Both the position numbers and the translations under genes were made by a program. Below the pieces are notes generated by a model. That model was not told the origin of the DNA. It saw only the letters and a program-made list of their open reading frames with translations, and searched no databases. Below, piece by piece: positions 40,793 through 50,845 of a DNA stretch of 64,000 bases (the stretch's first letter is position 1; each line of letters starts with the position of its first letter). This stretch comes from Schizophyllum amplum (lineage: Eukaryota; Basidiomycota; Agaricomycetes; Agaricales; Schizophyllaceae). The DNA is taken from assembly GCA_007026445.1 (NCBI GenBank), contig VDMD01000061.1:62001-126000 (forward strand), given 5' to 3'.

Positions 40793-42016
40793 ATGGCTTC
40801 GGTTGTTGTAGGTATGGGCGCTGGAGTTGAGGGTGCGGGCTGTGGAGCTGGAGGCGCGGGCCTTGGAAACAAAGAGACGGGTCTTGGAGTTGAGAGCACG
40901 GGTGCCGCGCGTACTAAGAAGGGCTCGAAGAAAGAGCGGGAGGCGCAGATGGACCTCAAGGTATGCAGGTCTTTTGCTTCCGCTTCGCGGGGCCTCCACT
41001 GACCGTCATTGTGTTGAAGGCCCGTGAGTGGCTCAAGGAGAACGACCCCGAGGTCGCGGACGCGCCGAGTGCCAAGGATCTGCGCTACGCGCGGGAACAG
41101 GTGCAGGAGTTTGAGATGCAAGAGGTGTGTGGCCGCAGTTAGTCGGTGGTCTTCCACAGTCTGATGCGGTTGCTGCAGATGCTACGCGAGCGGCGTGAGG
41201 CCAAGGCCCTGGGGGCGGCAATTGCAGAGGCGCTTGCAATCGTCGACCCGCGGTCCTTCGGCGCTGACATCTCCAATACGGCGGATGAGCAGCAGGCGGA
41301 TGGGTCCATGATCAATCTTGTCGCTCCTCAGTTCGCGCTCGTCGAGATGTGGCCCAAGGGCGCCAACAGCCTCTCCGTCGGGAATGCGAACACCGAGGCC
41401 ACAGCCCAAAACTCCACCGTTGAGCTGCCTACCTTCGGCGATTCAAGTGTACGTATTCCCTCGTGTCTTTCCGCTTACCCGCGCTCATGACTTCCCCTAC
41501 AGGAGAAACGCTTCACGAAGGCCGAGCTGGCAGGCAAGGTCGACATAACGAAGCACGCCGACACCCTCCTGCACGTCTACCGCCGCAACTTCGTTTACAG
41601 CCAGCTTTACCGCGAGAATATCGACCGTCTCGTGAGTCCCTACCCTCGTTCGCTCTGCCATCTTTCTCTGACATGCGGCGACCGATCAGGACCGCCTCTC
41701 CCAGGACGACGCCTACATGCGCGACCGAGGCTACATTATGACGGAGTCGCAGATGGCGTACAACAAGAAGGGGAAGGATCAAGACCCCCCTCTGCGCGTA
41801 CGCGTGCTCGACAAGATGGCTCGGGCGTGGCTTGCTGCTGAGCAGGCAGCGGCTAAGGAGGCGGCCTCTCAGGCCAAGGCGAACCTTGACTCCGAGGCGG
41901 AGCTTGGCTACGAGACGAGCCTTGCGTCCGACGATGCGGACCTTGACGCCGCGATGGACCTCGAGAAACACCAGGTGGACCTCGAAGACTACGAGTGGCT
42001 CTCCAAAGACAAGTAA
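40793..42016 (+). CDS. Conserved-looking intracellular protein, not recognised
   Basis: Five exons in phase: 40793-40960, 41020-41124, 41179-41448, 41503-41631, 41700-42016, about 329 residues. The N-terminus is Gly/Ala rich then basic (RTKKGSKKEREAQMDLK). A helical, charged middle follows (REWLKENDPEVADAPSAKDL, MLRERREAKALGAAIAEAL), then a block ELAGKVDITKHADTLLHVYR with YSQLYRENIDRLDRLSQDDA, and an Ala-rich helix ending in an acidic tail (AAMDLEKHQVDLEDYEWLSK). No signal peptide, membrane segment or zinc motif. Clean splice sites and natural composition make the gene real; I cannot name the family. Confidence 0.72.
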
Positions 42017-42502
42017 AGAAGAGTAGGAAATTCGCTTACGACGCAGGCGTGGTACTCCAACTGCACGCACGCTCTGCAGGTTCTGAATCGTACAGTCGCT
42101 CGTTCAGTCTGTGGGCCTTCGGGCATTGTCTTGGTTGGTTTTTGAGATCGCTTATGATTGTGTATTTAAAGCATGATGTACTATAGCTTGCTTGTATGAT
42201 GCTGTTCATACTATCCGAAAACATACCTCACAAATGGTCTCAGCGCGGTTCCATGGCATGCACAGTGTAGGGTTGAACTTCAAGTAAGTACGAGTAAGTA
42301 GATCGCGCTCATCGAGAGTTTGAGCGCACGGAGAGAAGTTGAACAGCTGGACTCACGTGAAAGTCACGAGCGCTCGTTGCATCATGTGCCTGGTCTGGGC
42401 TTGGCGATCACTGATCACTGATCACTGCTCACCTAAGGCTACACGACCTCTTTGTTCTGCAAATTCACACCCTCGTGCAGGACGTCTTTCGCTGACTCTA
42501 CA

Positions 42503-43756
42503 ATGTTTTCCGCAAGCGCTGAAGCACCTACGCTCCCTCAGGAGCTTATTCACGCCGTAATTGGCTGCGTAGCGGCCTCGAAGGATCACCCATCTCTCAG
42601 GCAATGTGCGCTTTCCCATCGGTGCATGTTGCAGGAAAGTCAGCGGCACCTCTTCGCTGAGATCGTTCTCGAATTGCCTCTGTGGCCCTCGGCTCTGGAT
42701 AGTAGGGCCGGGGGGTCCACCGTTGCGCAGCGGTTGTTCGAAGTCCTACAGCGCTCGACGCATCTCGCGGCATATATACGTGGCCTCAATATCGTGGAGC
42801 ACTCGCACCGACGTCCTGCCAGCAGAAGACCATTGTGCTACGGCTTCGCAGGAGAGTCTGTCCTATCGAAGATCATGCCCATGCTATGCAACCTGGTGAC
42901 GCTAGCACTCGTATGCGCGGGAGGCTCCCGGATTCCCGACGCCTTCGTCGACAGCCTCACGCTACCGTCGCTTCAAAGGCTTTCAATATATGGAGCAAGA
43001 ATATCCCCTCACGTTCTTAACGTTCTCCCATCCCTCCGTGAGCTTCGCTGCTCGAACGTGGCATGGGTCGCTAGCGATTCATTCACCTCGCGAGCCCCGA
43101 CTCGGCTCATGACTGGTCTACAGAGACTCGAGTTATGTGGAGTACACCTCGACACTTGTAAGGGTATGATCAAGTTCTTCGCGTCGGAGGCATCCTGTCA
43201 TCTCGCGCACCTTGTCCACCTAGATGTCGTCGAGCTGGACATACCATATGCGTTGCTTAATGCTTTGCTACGGCATTGCAAGGACACGTTGCAATATCTC
43301 CATTTCTACGGGCTCGTCAACTGTGCGTCCTTCTTTCCTCCATTCACACAACCGGTGAAGACGGCTGACTGCGAAGTACCAGATTTGGACCCGCTGAACG
43401 CTGACCTGTCCATCCTTCCCGTCCTGCGCGAGCTGAACATCGTATTTATGGACCCCAATCACACGCACATTTATGACGCACAATGGTCCTTTGTATTCCA
43501 ATGGCTCAAGTCCGTGCACCCTCTCCGCCGGCTCGCGCTTCGACTATGCTTCGACCCGACGTCGGACACGCTCACGCGCGACGCGAAGGAGTGGAAGATA
43601 TTGGACGATCTACTTGGCTCGTCTCACAAGAAGTTCGCGCAGGTGGACTTCTATAACGATGACTGTGAAGAGCCCGTGATCGAGCGAGCCCTCCCTCGCG
43701 CACGAGAGAGCCTCGGGAGCAACCTGCGCCTCTGCGTCAGAAAAGAACGTACGTGA
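42503..43756 (+). CDS. F-box/LRR-like protein
   Basis: Probable substrate adaptor of an SCF-type ubiquitin ligase. The start is the ATG before FSASAEAPTLPQELIHAVIG; about 417 residues. The N-terminal F-box-like segment (LPQELIHAVIGCVAASKDHPSLRQCALSHRCML) is followed by degenerate leucine-rich repeats (LVTLALVC, LPSLQRLSIYGA, LPSLRELRCSNV, LQRLELCGVHL) as in the large agaricomycete F-box families. The same plan is seen in the broken gene at 50846-53305, whose C-terminal block (KWRQLDDLLASPRRKFATVEF) matches EWKILDDLLGSSHKKFAQVDF here. The last codons run into GTACGT, so a short further exon is possible; the stop at 43756 may therefore not be the real end. Confidence 0.75.
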   Translation: MFSASAEAPTLPQELIHAVIGCVAASKDHPSLRQCALSHRCMLQESQRHLFAEIVLELPLWPSALDSRAGGSTVAQRLFEVLQRSTHLAAYIRGLNIVEHSHRRPASRRPLCYGFAGESVLSKIMPMLCNLVTLALVCAGGSRIPDAFVDSLTLPSLQRLSIYGARISPHVLNVLPSLRELRCSNVAWVASDSFTSRAPTRLMTGLQRLELCGVHLDTCKGMIKFFASEASCHLAHLVHLDVVELDIPYALLNALLRHCKDTLQYLHFYGLVNCASFFPPFTQPVKTADCEVPDLDPLNADLSILPVLRELNIVFMDPNHTHIYDAQWSFVFQWLKSVHPLRRLALRLCFDPTSDTLTRDAKEWKILDDLLGSSHKKFAQVDFYNDDCEEPVIERALPRARESLGSNLRLCVRKERT

Positions 43757-44398
43757 TCTCTTGCCATTGCAGACGCGAGTAACGCGCGCTGACCATACCG
43801 CTCAGCAATAAACTTCTTCCCGGTATACCGTTAGGATGGAGACTTGAGTTGAAGGACTTGGCCGGTACGTAGGCTTGTGATTACGCATCGGAGAACGGTG
43901 ACTGGACACTCAGTGTGTGCGATCGTCATCGGCCCATTTCGTCGGCGGCTGCGCAAAAGTACTGATTCTCTTATGCAGACCTATCTCTACTTCTCGCGCG
44001 CGAATACTGTATCGGCGAAGTCTCGTCCAGCGGCTGCTGGTCGGTACAGATACCCATCACGACGTCGCGGACGCTCATGCGTCATGTCCGCTGTCTCTGC
44101 ACAGACTCATTTTCATATATTTCAAAATCTCCGATACATCGACCAGCAACACGCTACAGCAAAGGGAGGGGCCGGAATGAAGGGATTATAGAGACGGTAT
44201 GGGATCGAGGGTTCAAGTCATAGAAGGGCTGCACCGCGTAGTAACGCGCCCGCGCTACAGACGATGTAGCCACGCTCGTCACTGTTATCACGTAGAAGGG
44301 ATAGGTCGACAACTCGTCATATACTCACCTAAATCCAAGCCGCGATGGAATCCCTCTCCGCATCCGTCTGAAAAGCTTACAGCGCTAGAGAGGTGGTG
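43757..44398. other. No supported gene
   Basis: Between two convergent F-box-type genes. Only short frames; it probably contains the 3' ends and terminators of both. Confidence 0.35.
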
Positions 44399-45730
44399 TC
44401 AATGCATGTTTTGCTCTCTGTTAAGGAAGAACGTACATGTGATGAAATGCATCTGTTCGTACCAATCGGAGTGCGTGTATTTAAAAGCCCGCGTTAGTTT
44501 ATCATCGCGGTTATCGACGACACCAACGACAACGCCCTTGTCATTCATAACTCGCACACGGACGTTCATTCGCTGGGTATACATGGAGCAGAGGATTCCG
44601 TCGAAATTATGGAAGAGTTGGCGAAAATGAACCTCGTCGTGTCTGTCCTCAAGCGTGATATCGAACGTCACCGATAGCTGCCTCAGCTCGTAGTCGCACA
44701 TCATTAGCCATAGGGCGTGCATCCAGCGATACGAGGCTAGCTTGTGCGCGGGGTGCAGACTGACGCTCGTGATCATCAGGTCCCGCAGTTTGGGCATAGC
44801 GCTGAGCGGCGGAACGGTTACAATGTTGTCCTCGGCCCTCGGGCACGCCAGCTCCAGCTGCTCTATACCCTCATTCAGCTGATCAATCAGATAATTTATT
44901 TCCCACAAGTGCTTCGTCTGCACACCGCTGACGTTTAAGCTGGTGACGGAGCCGAGGGAGCCGGGGAACGAGCGGAGGAGGCGAACGAGGTGGGCGAATT
45001 TGAGAGGACTATCGCCAGAGATGGTGAGGTGACGAGAAACGGATGAGGGCTGCGAGGTCGCATATTCGGATGATGTTGAGGGAGTTGCGGTCGAGGACAG
45101 TGCGGTATTTGTGGGTGGAGAGGCGGTCAAAAGAGGGCTGGAAGAGGTTGATGGAGATAAGATCATCGAGGGCAATCCCGCTGAGCCAGCCCGAGGGTGG
45201 GTCCAGAGCACATCGTGGCACGCAAGACGGCGAAGACGGGGCAGAATGTCATATACGTCGAGCGGAACAGTGACCTCGGTCAAAGCTAGCTCCTCCAGCG
45301 TTGCCATTCCTAGTATCTTGTCCATGTCCATGTCCGTGACAACACGCCGCGTGCACTTCGCCAGATCCAGGCGCGTGAGGTGGCTCAGCCTCGTTAATAG
45401 AGCCGGCAGGGCGGTAGGGATCGTACAGGAGGGTTCCTCGATGACTTCGAGGGTGCTGATAGGGGATGCGAGATGCGGAGCGCTGTTTAGGACGGAGGAT
45501 AGGCGCTGAGAGGAGGTGGACGGGCGCGCCCCAGCGAATGTTTGTTGAGGCTGGTCAAGGCGGAGCTTGATGTGCTGGAAGATCGCCTGCTGACTTTTAT
45601 GGCGCAGGCAGCGGTGGGCGAGAGCACATGCAGCCAGGGACTGGATGTCGCCCGCGTCAATTACGTAGTCTAGGACGATGTCCAAGAGCTCTTGCGGAAA
45701 TATCAATGGCAAGTACTGTGCCTTCGGCAT
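44399..45730 (-). CDS. F-box-like protein, paralogue 1
   Basis: 443 residues from the ATG that starts MPKAQYLPLIFPQELLDIVL. The N-terminal F-box-like helices (FPQELLDIVLDYVIDAGDIQSLAACALAHRCL) are followed by leucine-rich repeats (LSHLTRLDLAKC, MATLEELALTEV, LPRLRRLACHDV) and, after a Ser/Thr/Pro spacer (about 215-260), a further helical region. Its start was chosen because the inverted paralogue at 54141-55529 begins with the same MPKAQY and the frames upstream of it differ. The shared C-terminal block VRVMNDKGVVVGVVDN matches VRVMNDRGAVIGVVKH. One exon is sufficient; a short 3' intron cannot be excluded. Confidence 0.75.
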   Translation of the reverse strand: MPKAQYLPLIFPQELLDIVLDYVIDAGDIQSLAACALAHRCLRHKSQQAIFQHIKLRLDQPQQTFAGARPSTSSQRLSSVLNSAPHLASPISTLEVIEEPSCTIPTALPALLTRLSHLTRLDLAKCTRRVVTDMDMDKILGMATLEELALTEVTVPLDVYDILPRLRRLACHDVLWTHPRAGSAGLPSMILSPSTSSSPLLTASPPTNTALSSTATPSTSSEYATSQPSSVSRHLTISGDSPLKFAHLVRLLRSFPGSLGSVTSLNVSGVQTKHLWEINYLIDQLNEGIEQLELACPRAEDNIVTVPPLSAMPKLRDLMITSVSLHPAHKLASYRWMHALWLMMCDYELRQLSVTFDITLEDRHDEVHFRQLFHNFDGILCSMYTQRMNVRVRVMNDKGVVVGVVDNRDDKLTRAFKYTHSDWYEQMHFITCTFFLNREQNMH

Positions 45731-45861
45731 GTTCGCGTGGTCTGCAATTCGGTCAGTGCATGTGGAGAATTGGTGCATGACTTGCGCACCTGGCAATCAG
45801 CGTGGTCAGGTGGTAGACGTGTGCGGACAGTGCGACAAAGGTGCGAGAACGCGCGCAGGCC

Positions 45862-45868
45862 TTTTATA
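45862..45868 (-). promoter_or_regulatory. TATA box of F-box-like paralogue 1
   Basis: The minus strand reads TATAAAAGGCCTGCGCGCG, 138 bp upstream of the ATG. The same 19 bases precede the inverted paralogue at 53998, 143 bp from its ATG, so the core promoter was duplicated with the gene and kept. Confidence 0.65.
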
Positions 45869-46505
45869 GTGGCTCGGAATGTGCCGATCGCTATTGTCAC
45901 AGAACGTGAACGGTCCATATTGGCGGCGCTGGTCAAAAGAAAGACCACACGCCTATAGTCTTGGAGCACAATGATCCTATGATGCGGCCCAGGGAATGAC
46001 TGGAATGTAGGGCCAGGCGGGGAAGCTCCTACCGCTGCAACGGTCGTCTGAGTTGTGTGGGGATAATGGCAGCTACTTATGTATCTTCCAGTCATGAGAA
46101 AGAGACTCGGAAAACAACTCTCTTCAATTCATAGAGCGTGGAGCTTGCGCGAGTACGTAGGCAGAATCAGGGCAGAATGCCAAAGATATCGCTTTCATGG
46201 TTCAGCAGAGGATGCGTCACGCATCCTGATCAGAGTCACATGATGTCACGCCGGTGTAACGCGCGCTTGTGATGCATGGATCGCGTGTGCCGATCATGTC
46301 CTCTCCTTGGCTCTTACCCTCACGTCGGGACCACAGGGACCACAGTCCCGACCCTAGGTCTTACCTGGCGCCCTCTTGCTTGGTTTCGCGACGGAATACG
46401 GACCGCCCGAGTTTGACGGTGAAACGAACGCCGTGAGATCGGAATCACAACATCGCCTCCGGGCGCGCGCGCGAGGATATCTCGTTCGCCTCGTTCCCGA
46501 CCACC

Positions 46506-49500
46506 ATGATTTCAGGCCGCTGTATCCTGCTCTCGTGCATTTGGATCTCTGGAATGCTGGTCGTGACTGCGAGCGCGGCGCTCGTCGACCCGTTACCCCA
46601 GGTGCGCGATCATGCACACCAAGCGCGACGCATATACTCACGTATCGATCAGTCCTGGTTCTTTGACTTTTACGACCCGGACGACGCGTCTTCTCCCCTC
46701 CTCTTTCCTGTAGCCCGTGAGTGATTCCTGCACGAGCCTGTACAGTGCCGATATAACGCGACATCAGGACAATGTGACACGCTCAGCATACAATGGTCAA
46801 GCGAGGGCGCCTCGGGGTGTGTTTCCTCCCAATACCGTCCAATCCCTCATTGATATTCGTCAAAGTCCAACGCCCTCCCCACCATACACGTTTACCGTCT
46901 TCTCATCGTACGTCCCTTGGCTATCTCGTTGTCCAAAACTTAGGAACTCGGACTTGAAGAGCCTACTACTACCCTATCACTCTTCCAGCAGGAGATGGGG
47001 ATAATCTGGTGCGTTCTCTCCGTCTTTACCTCCACGCATATCTGACTCTGCGCCCCAGGACTGGCTGGTGACCTTCCCGCCACAAAGTCAGGTGCGCCTC
47101 TCGCTCAACTTCTTCAGCTTGAGTATGCCGCTGATCACCATCCTTCCCACAGTTCCAACTCTGCATGGTTAGTGCCCGCGCTCTCCCCATCATCATTCAA
47201 ACCTGAGGCCTCCCAGTTCGACTCTGCAGGTAACACCGGCGGCTGCCAGCGTATATATTCCGTCACAGCGCCCACAAATTCGTGCGACAACTCCACTCTG
47301 CCCGACCCACCCGCCATCCTGAGTGTCGAGGCCACCTCTGACGACGGCACGTTGTCCTCAGATGGTGATGGACCTGCTGAGGTGCGCGGATCTTCGTGCG
47401 GGACCTCTATCGTCAGACTGACCGACCACCCACTCGCAGTGCACGGACGTGATATTTACCCCGCGAAATGGGACCGCGCCGTATAACTTGACTGTAAGCG
47501 CGTCTTCTTTGCCACCACACTTCGTCTAGTGACCTCAATACCCAGATCCTCCCTCCGTCGCACCCGCCCCACAACATTACCATCGACGACGGCGACATGC
47601 TCAAGTGGACCGTCACCCTGTCCGAGTCGAACATCTTCTGGGCGGCGGTCACGGACAGCGAGGGCGCGCGGTGGGCGTATCCGGGGCCGATTACGGTCAG
47701 CGAGGGCGCGGACAAGTTGTGTTTGTCGGGGAGAGGGTGAGTGCTGGTTTCATGTTTCGAAGTCGGGTTTATGGTTTGATACTGGGTTGATGGCTTGCGG
47801 TTGGGTTCATAACTTGAGGTTGGGCTTGTGATTGGAGATTAGGCTTGTAGTAGGAGGTCGGGTTACGGCTGGAGGTCGAGCTTGCGGGTTGGAGGTCGAG
47901 CTGCGGGTTGGAGGTCGAGCTTGTGATCGGAGGTCGGGCTGTGAATCGTGGCATACACCTCTCCCTACACCTTCATATTTCCTTGTTCGCCTCCACCCTA
48001 CTGCCTTGCTCGTTTGTTATAGCTTACCTGCCTTCCTCTTTCTCGCCCTTGCACCGCTACCCGCTCCTGCACCGCTTCCCTACCCCCATCTCTTCACTGA
48101 GCACTCACCCATCTAACACCGCGCCTACAGCTCCCGCCCGACGGGCATCTCCCCCGGCGCGGCGGCCGGCAGCGGCGTCGGCGGTCTCGCTGCGGGCCTC
48201 ATCGTAGGCGCGCTCGCTGCGTGGTTTGGGTTTAGGAGAAGGTATACAGGTGCGTTTTGGAAAAATATATCTGTGTGCGGACGAGGGAGTGGGCTTCATA
48301 GTGGACAAGGGGGTGGACGAGATAGTGGGTGAGGGAGTGGACAAGGCGGTGGAGGGAGTGAGAGAGGCGGTGGAGGGAGTGAGAGAGGCGGTGGAGGTAG
48401 TGGGCTTCGTAGCGGACGAGGTGGTCGATGGGGTGGCGTATGAGGGAGTGTCATCTGCAAGGGACGAGTGGGTTGGCGATGCGGCGGAGATAGTGGACGA
48501 AGTGGTGTTGTCTGCAAAGGAAGATGTGCTGGAGGACGAGGCGGTGGATGAGGAGACCTAGTCTCCGCTGGAGGAGGCAGCGTTTCGCTGACTGGACATT
48601 TGCTGACTGGACATTTGCTGACTGGACACGCAGGCGGCAGCGGACGAGGCAACCTTGGCAATGGCGAAAACTCACCGACCGACTACCGCGTCGTGCCGTT
48701 TGCGGACCCGGATGCGTCGCTTGGGGGCCGGTCGACGTCGTATGGAGGAGGACAGACATCGTATGGAGGGCAAACGTCGTACGGAGGACGTCCCGTCTCC
48801 TTTGCCGACGGCCTCGTCGCATCCTTTCCTGCCCATACGGCAGGATCCCTTCCACCCGACGCGCAGCGCAAGAGCGTATACGTCGTGCACGGCCCCGGCG
48901 GTGCGCCGGTCACCGTGTATCACGGCGACGACACGCATGTGGTGGAGCTGCCGCCGGGGTATGAGGGCTATGAGATGGGCAGTGGGAGCAGCCGGGGCAC
49001 TTGGGGAGGGGCGGCGTCGCCAAGTGGGGAACGGCTGCTGGGGGTTGGATCGGCGAGTGGGGGAGCGGGCTCTGCGAATGGGGGAGCGAGCTCTGTGAAT
49101 GGGGGAGCGGCGTCCGCGAACGGCAGGGCGACGTCCCCCTTCAGTGCGACGAGCGGGTCGTTACCTCGCTTACGCCCGAACCGTCGGTCTTCGATCGAGA
49201 AGCAGCGAGGGCGGTCGTCGTCCGGGCTGAACCTCCGTACTCAAATCAGCCTGCGTACTCAGGCCGATGCGTCGGTGGAACGTGCTACGGAGTCGTCAGC
49301 GCTGCTCGGGGAGCCAGGCAGGGAGTCGGGAGAGCACCGCAGGGAGTCAGGAGAACGCCAATGCCGCAGGGAGTCGGGGGAACGCCGCGTGGAGCTCGGG
49401 GAAAGGCGCATGGAGTCGAAGGAGCGTCGTTCCCGCTCGCATGCGCGCGAGGTCTCGCTGCCGTTCGGGCTGAAGCAACATACGCCGCTGCTGGGCCCGC

Positions 49501-50576
49501 AGGATCCTTCGCCTCCTTTGACTCCGACCGACCTGCCACTCGAGGACGATCATCCGCCTCGACGCGAGCAGCGTACGCTCTCTCCGCTGAGGCGCAGTCC
49601 GTCTCCGCCGGTCCTCCGGCTCACGACCTCTGATTTGTGGCGCGAGCAGGATGATAAGCGGCACGAGGAAGACGGCATGCTGCACAAGGATGCTGATCAA
49701 CGGTATGAGGATGGTATCCAGCGACAGGTCAATGAAGCACCGGCGCTCAGTCCCCTCAGTCCCACGAGTCCGGTTCGATTCCCATTTGGACCTACCATCG
49801 AGACATCTACGTCGTTGCCCGAGCCATCTACTTCGCGATCGCCTGCGCTTCTACCGTCCGCGCTGCCCCCACCACCATCTTCACCGCCGCCAATGCTACC
49901 TATGCCATCATCGCTGGCGCCCGCCCCTTCGTCGTCGCCCTCGTCACCGGCTGTGTGGCCGAAGTCGGCGTTCTCGGAATACTCCAGCTCGGAGTCGCAC
50001 TTGGGTGCAGATGACAAGCCGCGGGGCTGGCGCGCCTCGATCTTGGACACCTTCGGGGCGACTCTTGGGCGTGGCGCCACAGGGAAGGAGCTCAAGGAGC
50101 CGACGTCGCCGACGCGGTCCCCCGACAAGAAGTTGTCGCGCGGGTCCATTGGCAAGAGCAAGGAGAGGGAAGAAACGCGTGGCCGCCTACCCACTTTCGA
50201 TATGCACCTCTCGCTCGGCCGGTCGACGAGCCCAAAGTCGGCGCATATAGAGCCCTTCACGCTGCCGCCGACTCGTGCGGGGCACTACGCGCCGTCACGG
50301 CAAGGATCGGGCTCCCCCACGCGCTGGCAGGCGCCTGCGTCGCCGTCACGGTCTCGCGTGGGATCGGCGTCGCCGCCTCGTATGAGTTCAATGTCGCCGG
50401 CTCGCCGGGGGGCTAGGACTCCGCAGCCTAGGACGCCTTCACCACCCGCGCGCTTGGTGACGCCTTCGCCATCGCGCTTGCAGCCCTCGCGCCCACCACA
50501 TCCTGATGCATCACCTCGCGGCCCTAGGCCTCTTCAGCCTCTGCGTCGAGTGTCTAGCGCTCAGGACCCGTTATAA
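46506..50576 (+). CDS. Single-pass membrane protein with beta-rich ectodomain and long disordered cytoplasmic tail
   Basis: A common basidiomycete surface-protein type of unknown role. Twelve exons fit in phase: 46506-46601, 46653-46716, 46768-46816, 46866-46907, 46960-47008, 47059-47091, 47153-47167, 47217-47381, 47440-47493, 47546-47736, 48131-48249, 48634-50576; about 963 residues. A signal peptide (CILLSCIWISGMLVVTASA) leads an ectodomain with repeated immunoglobulin-like strands (YTFTVFSS, FQLCMFDSAGNTGGC, NITIDDGDMLKWTVTLS). Then comes a Gly/Ala transmembrane helix (GVGGLAAGLIVGALAAWFGF) with an RRR stop-transfer, and a tail of over 600 residues rich in Ser, Pro and Arg, carrying YVVHGPGGAPVTVYHGDD and VELPPGYEGYE. 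One exon has only 15 nt. The introns at 47737-48130 and 48250-48633 are enlarged by minisatellites. Confidence 0.82.
47741..47945. repeat. Intronic minisatellite, units of about 18 bp
   Basis: Diverged tandem units of the type GGTTGGAGGTCGAGCTTG fill the first half of the 394-nt intron between exons 10 and 11 of the membrane-protein gene. Confidence 0.65.
48320..48625. repeat. Intronic minisatellites with a triplicated branch-site unit
   Basis: The 384-nt intron holds 21-bp units (GAGGCGGTGGAGGGAGTGAGA and variants) and, at its 3' end, three 15-bp units GCTGACTGGACATTT (48589-48625 region), each with the branch-point consensus CTGAC, just before the CACGCAG acceptor at 48633. Confidence 0.7.
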
Positions 50577-50845
50577 CACTGCATATACTGCCCTCGAAAG
50601 CGAACGATAAATCAACGTATAGTACTTGTCTGTTCTTGCGATGTGCTCGATATTTTATGCGATCTAATGTCGGAGACCTACATACATAATTTATATCTGC
50701 AATACTACGAATCTACGATGTTCCTAGCTGTTGTGTTTTGCTTGTTATCGATACCGACGTAGATTTACCGGTGCAGAAAGTTTGACGAGATGATCTGAAT
50801 ACTTGTTGGCACAAAGTACACGCACTAGCGAAAACGGCAGGTAGT

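Noticed and set aside
48226..48561. Plus-strand frame of 111 codons rich in Val/Glu/Asp
   Set aside because: It lies in an intron and is produced by the minisatellite; the joined exons on either side read in phase without it.
49764..49774. GGTTCGATTCC, a match to the tRNA B-box
   Set aside because: It lies within the coding tail of the membrane-protein gene, with no A-box or acceptor pairing around it.
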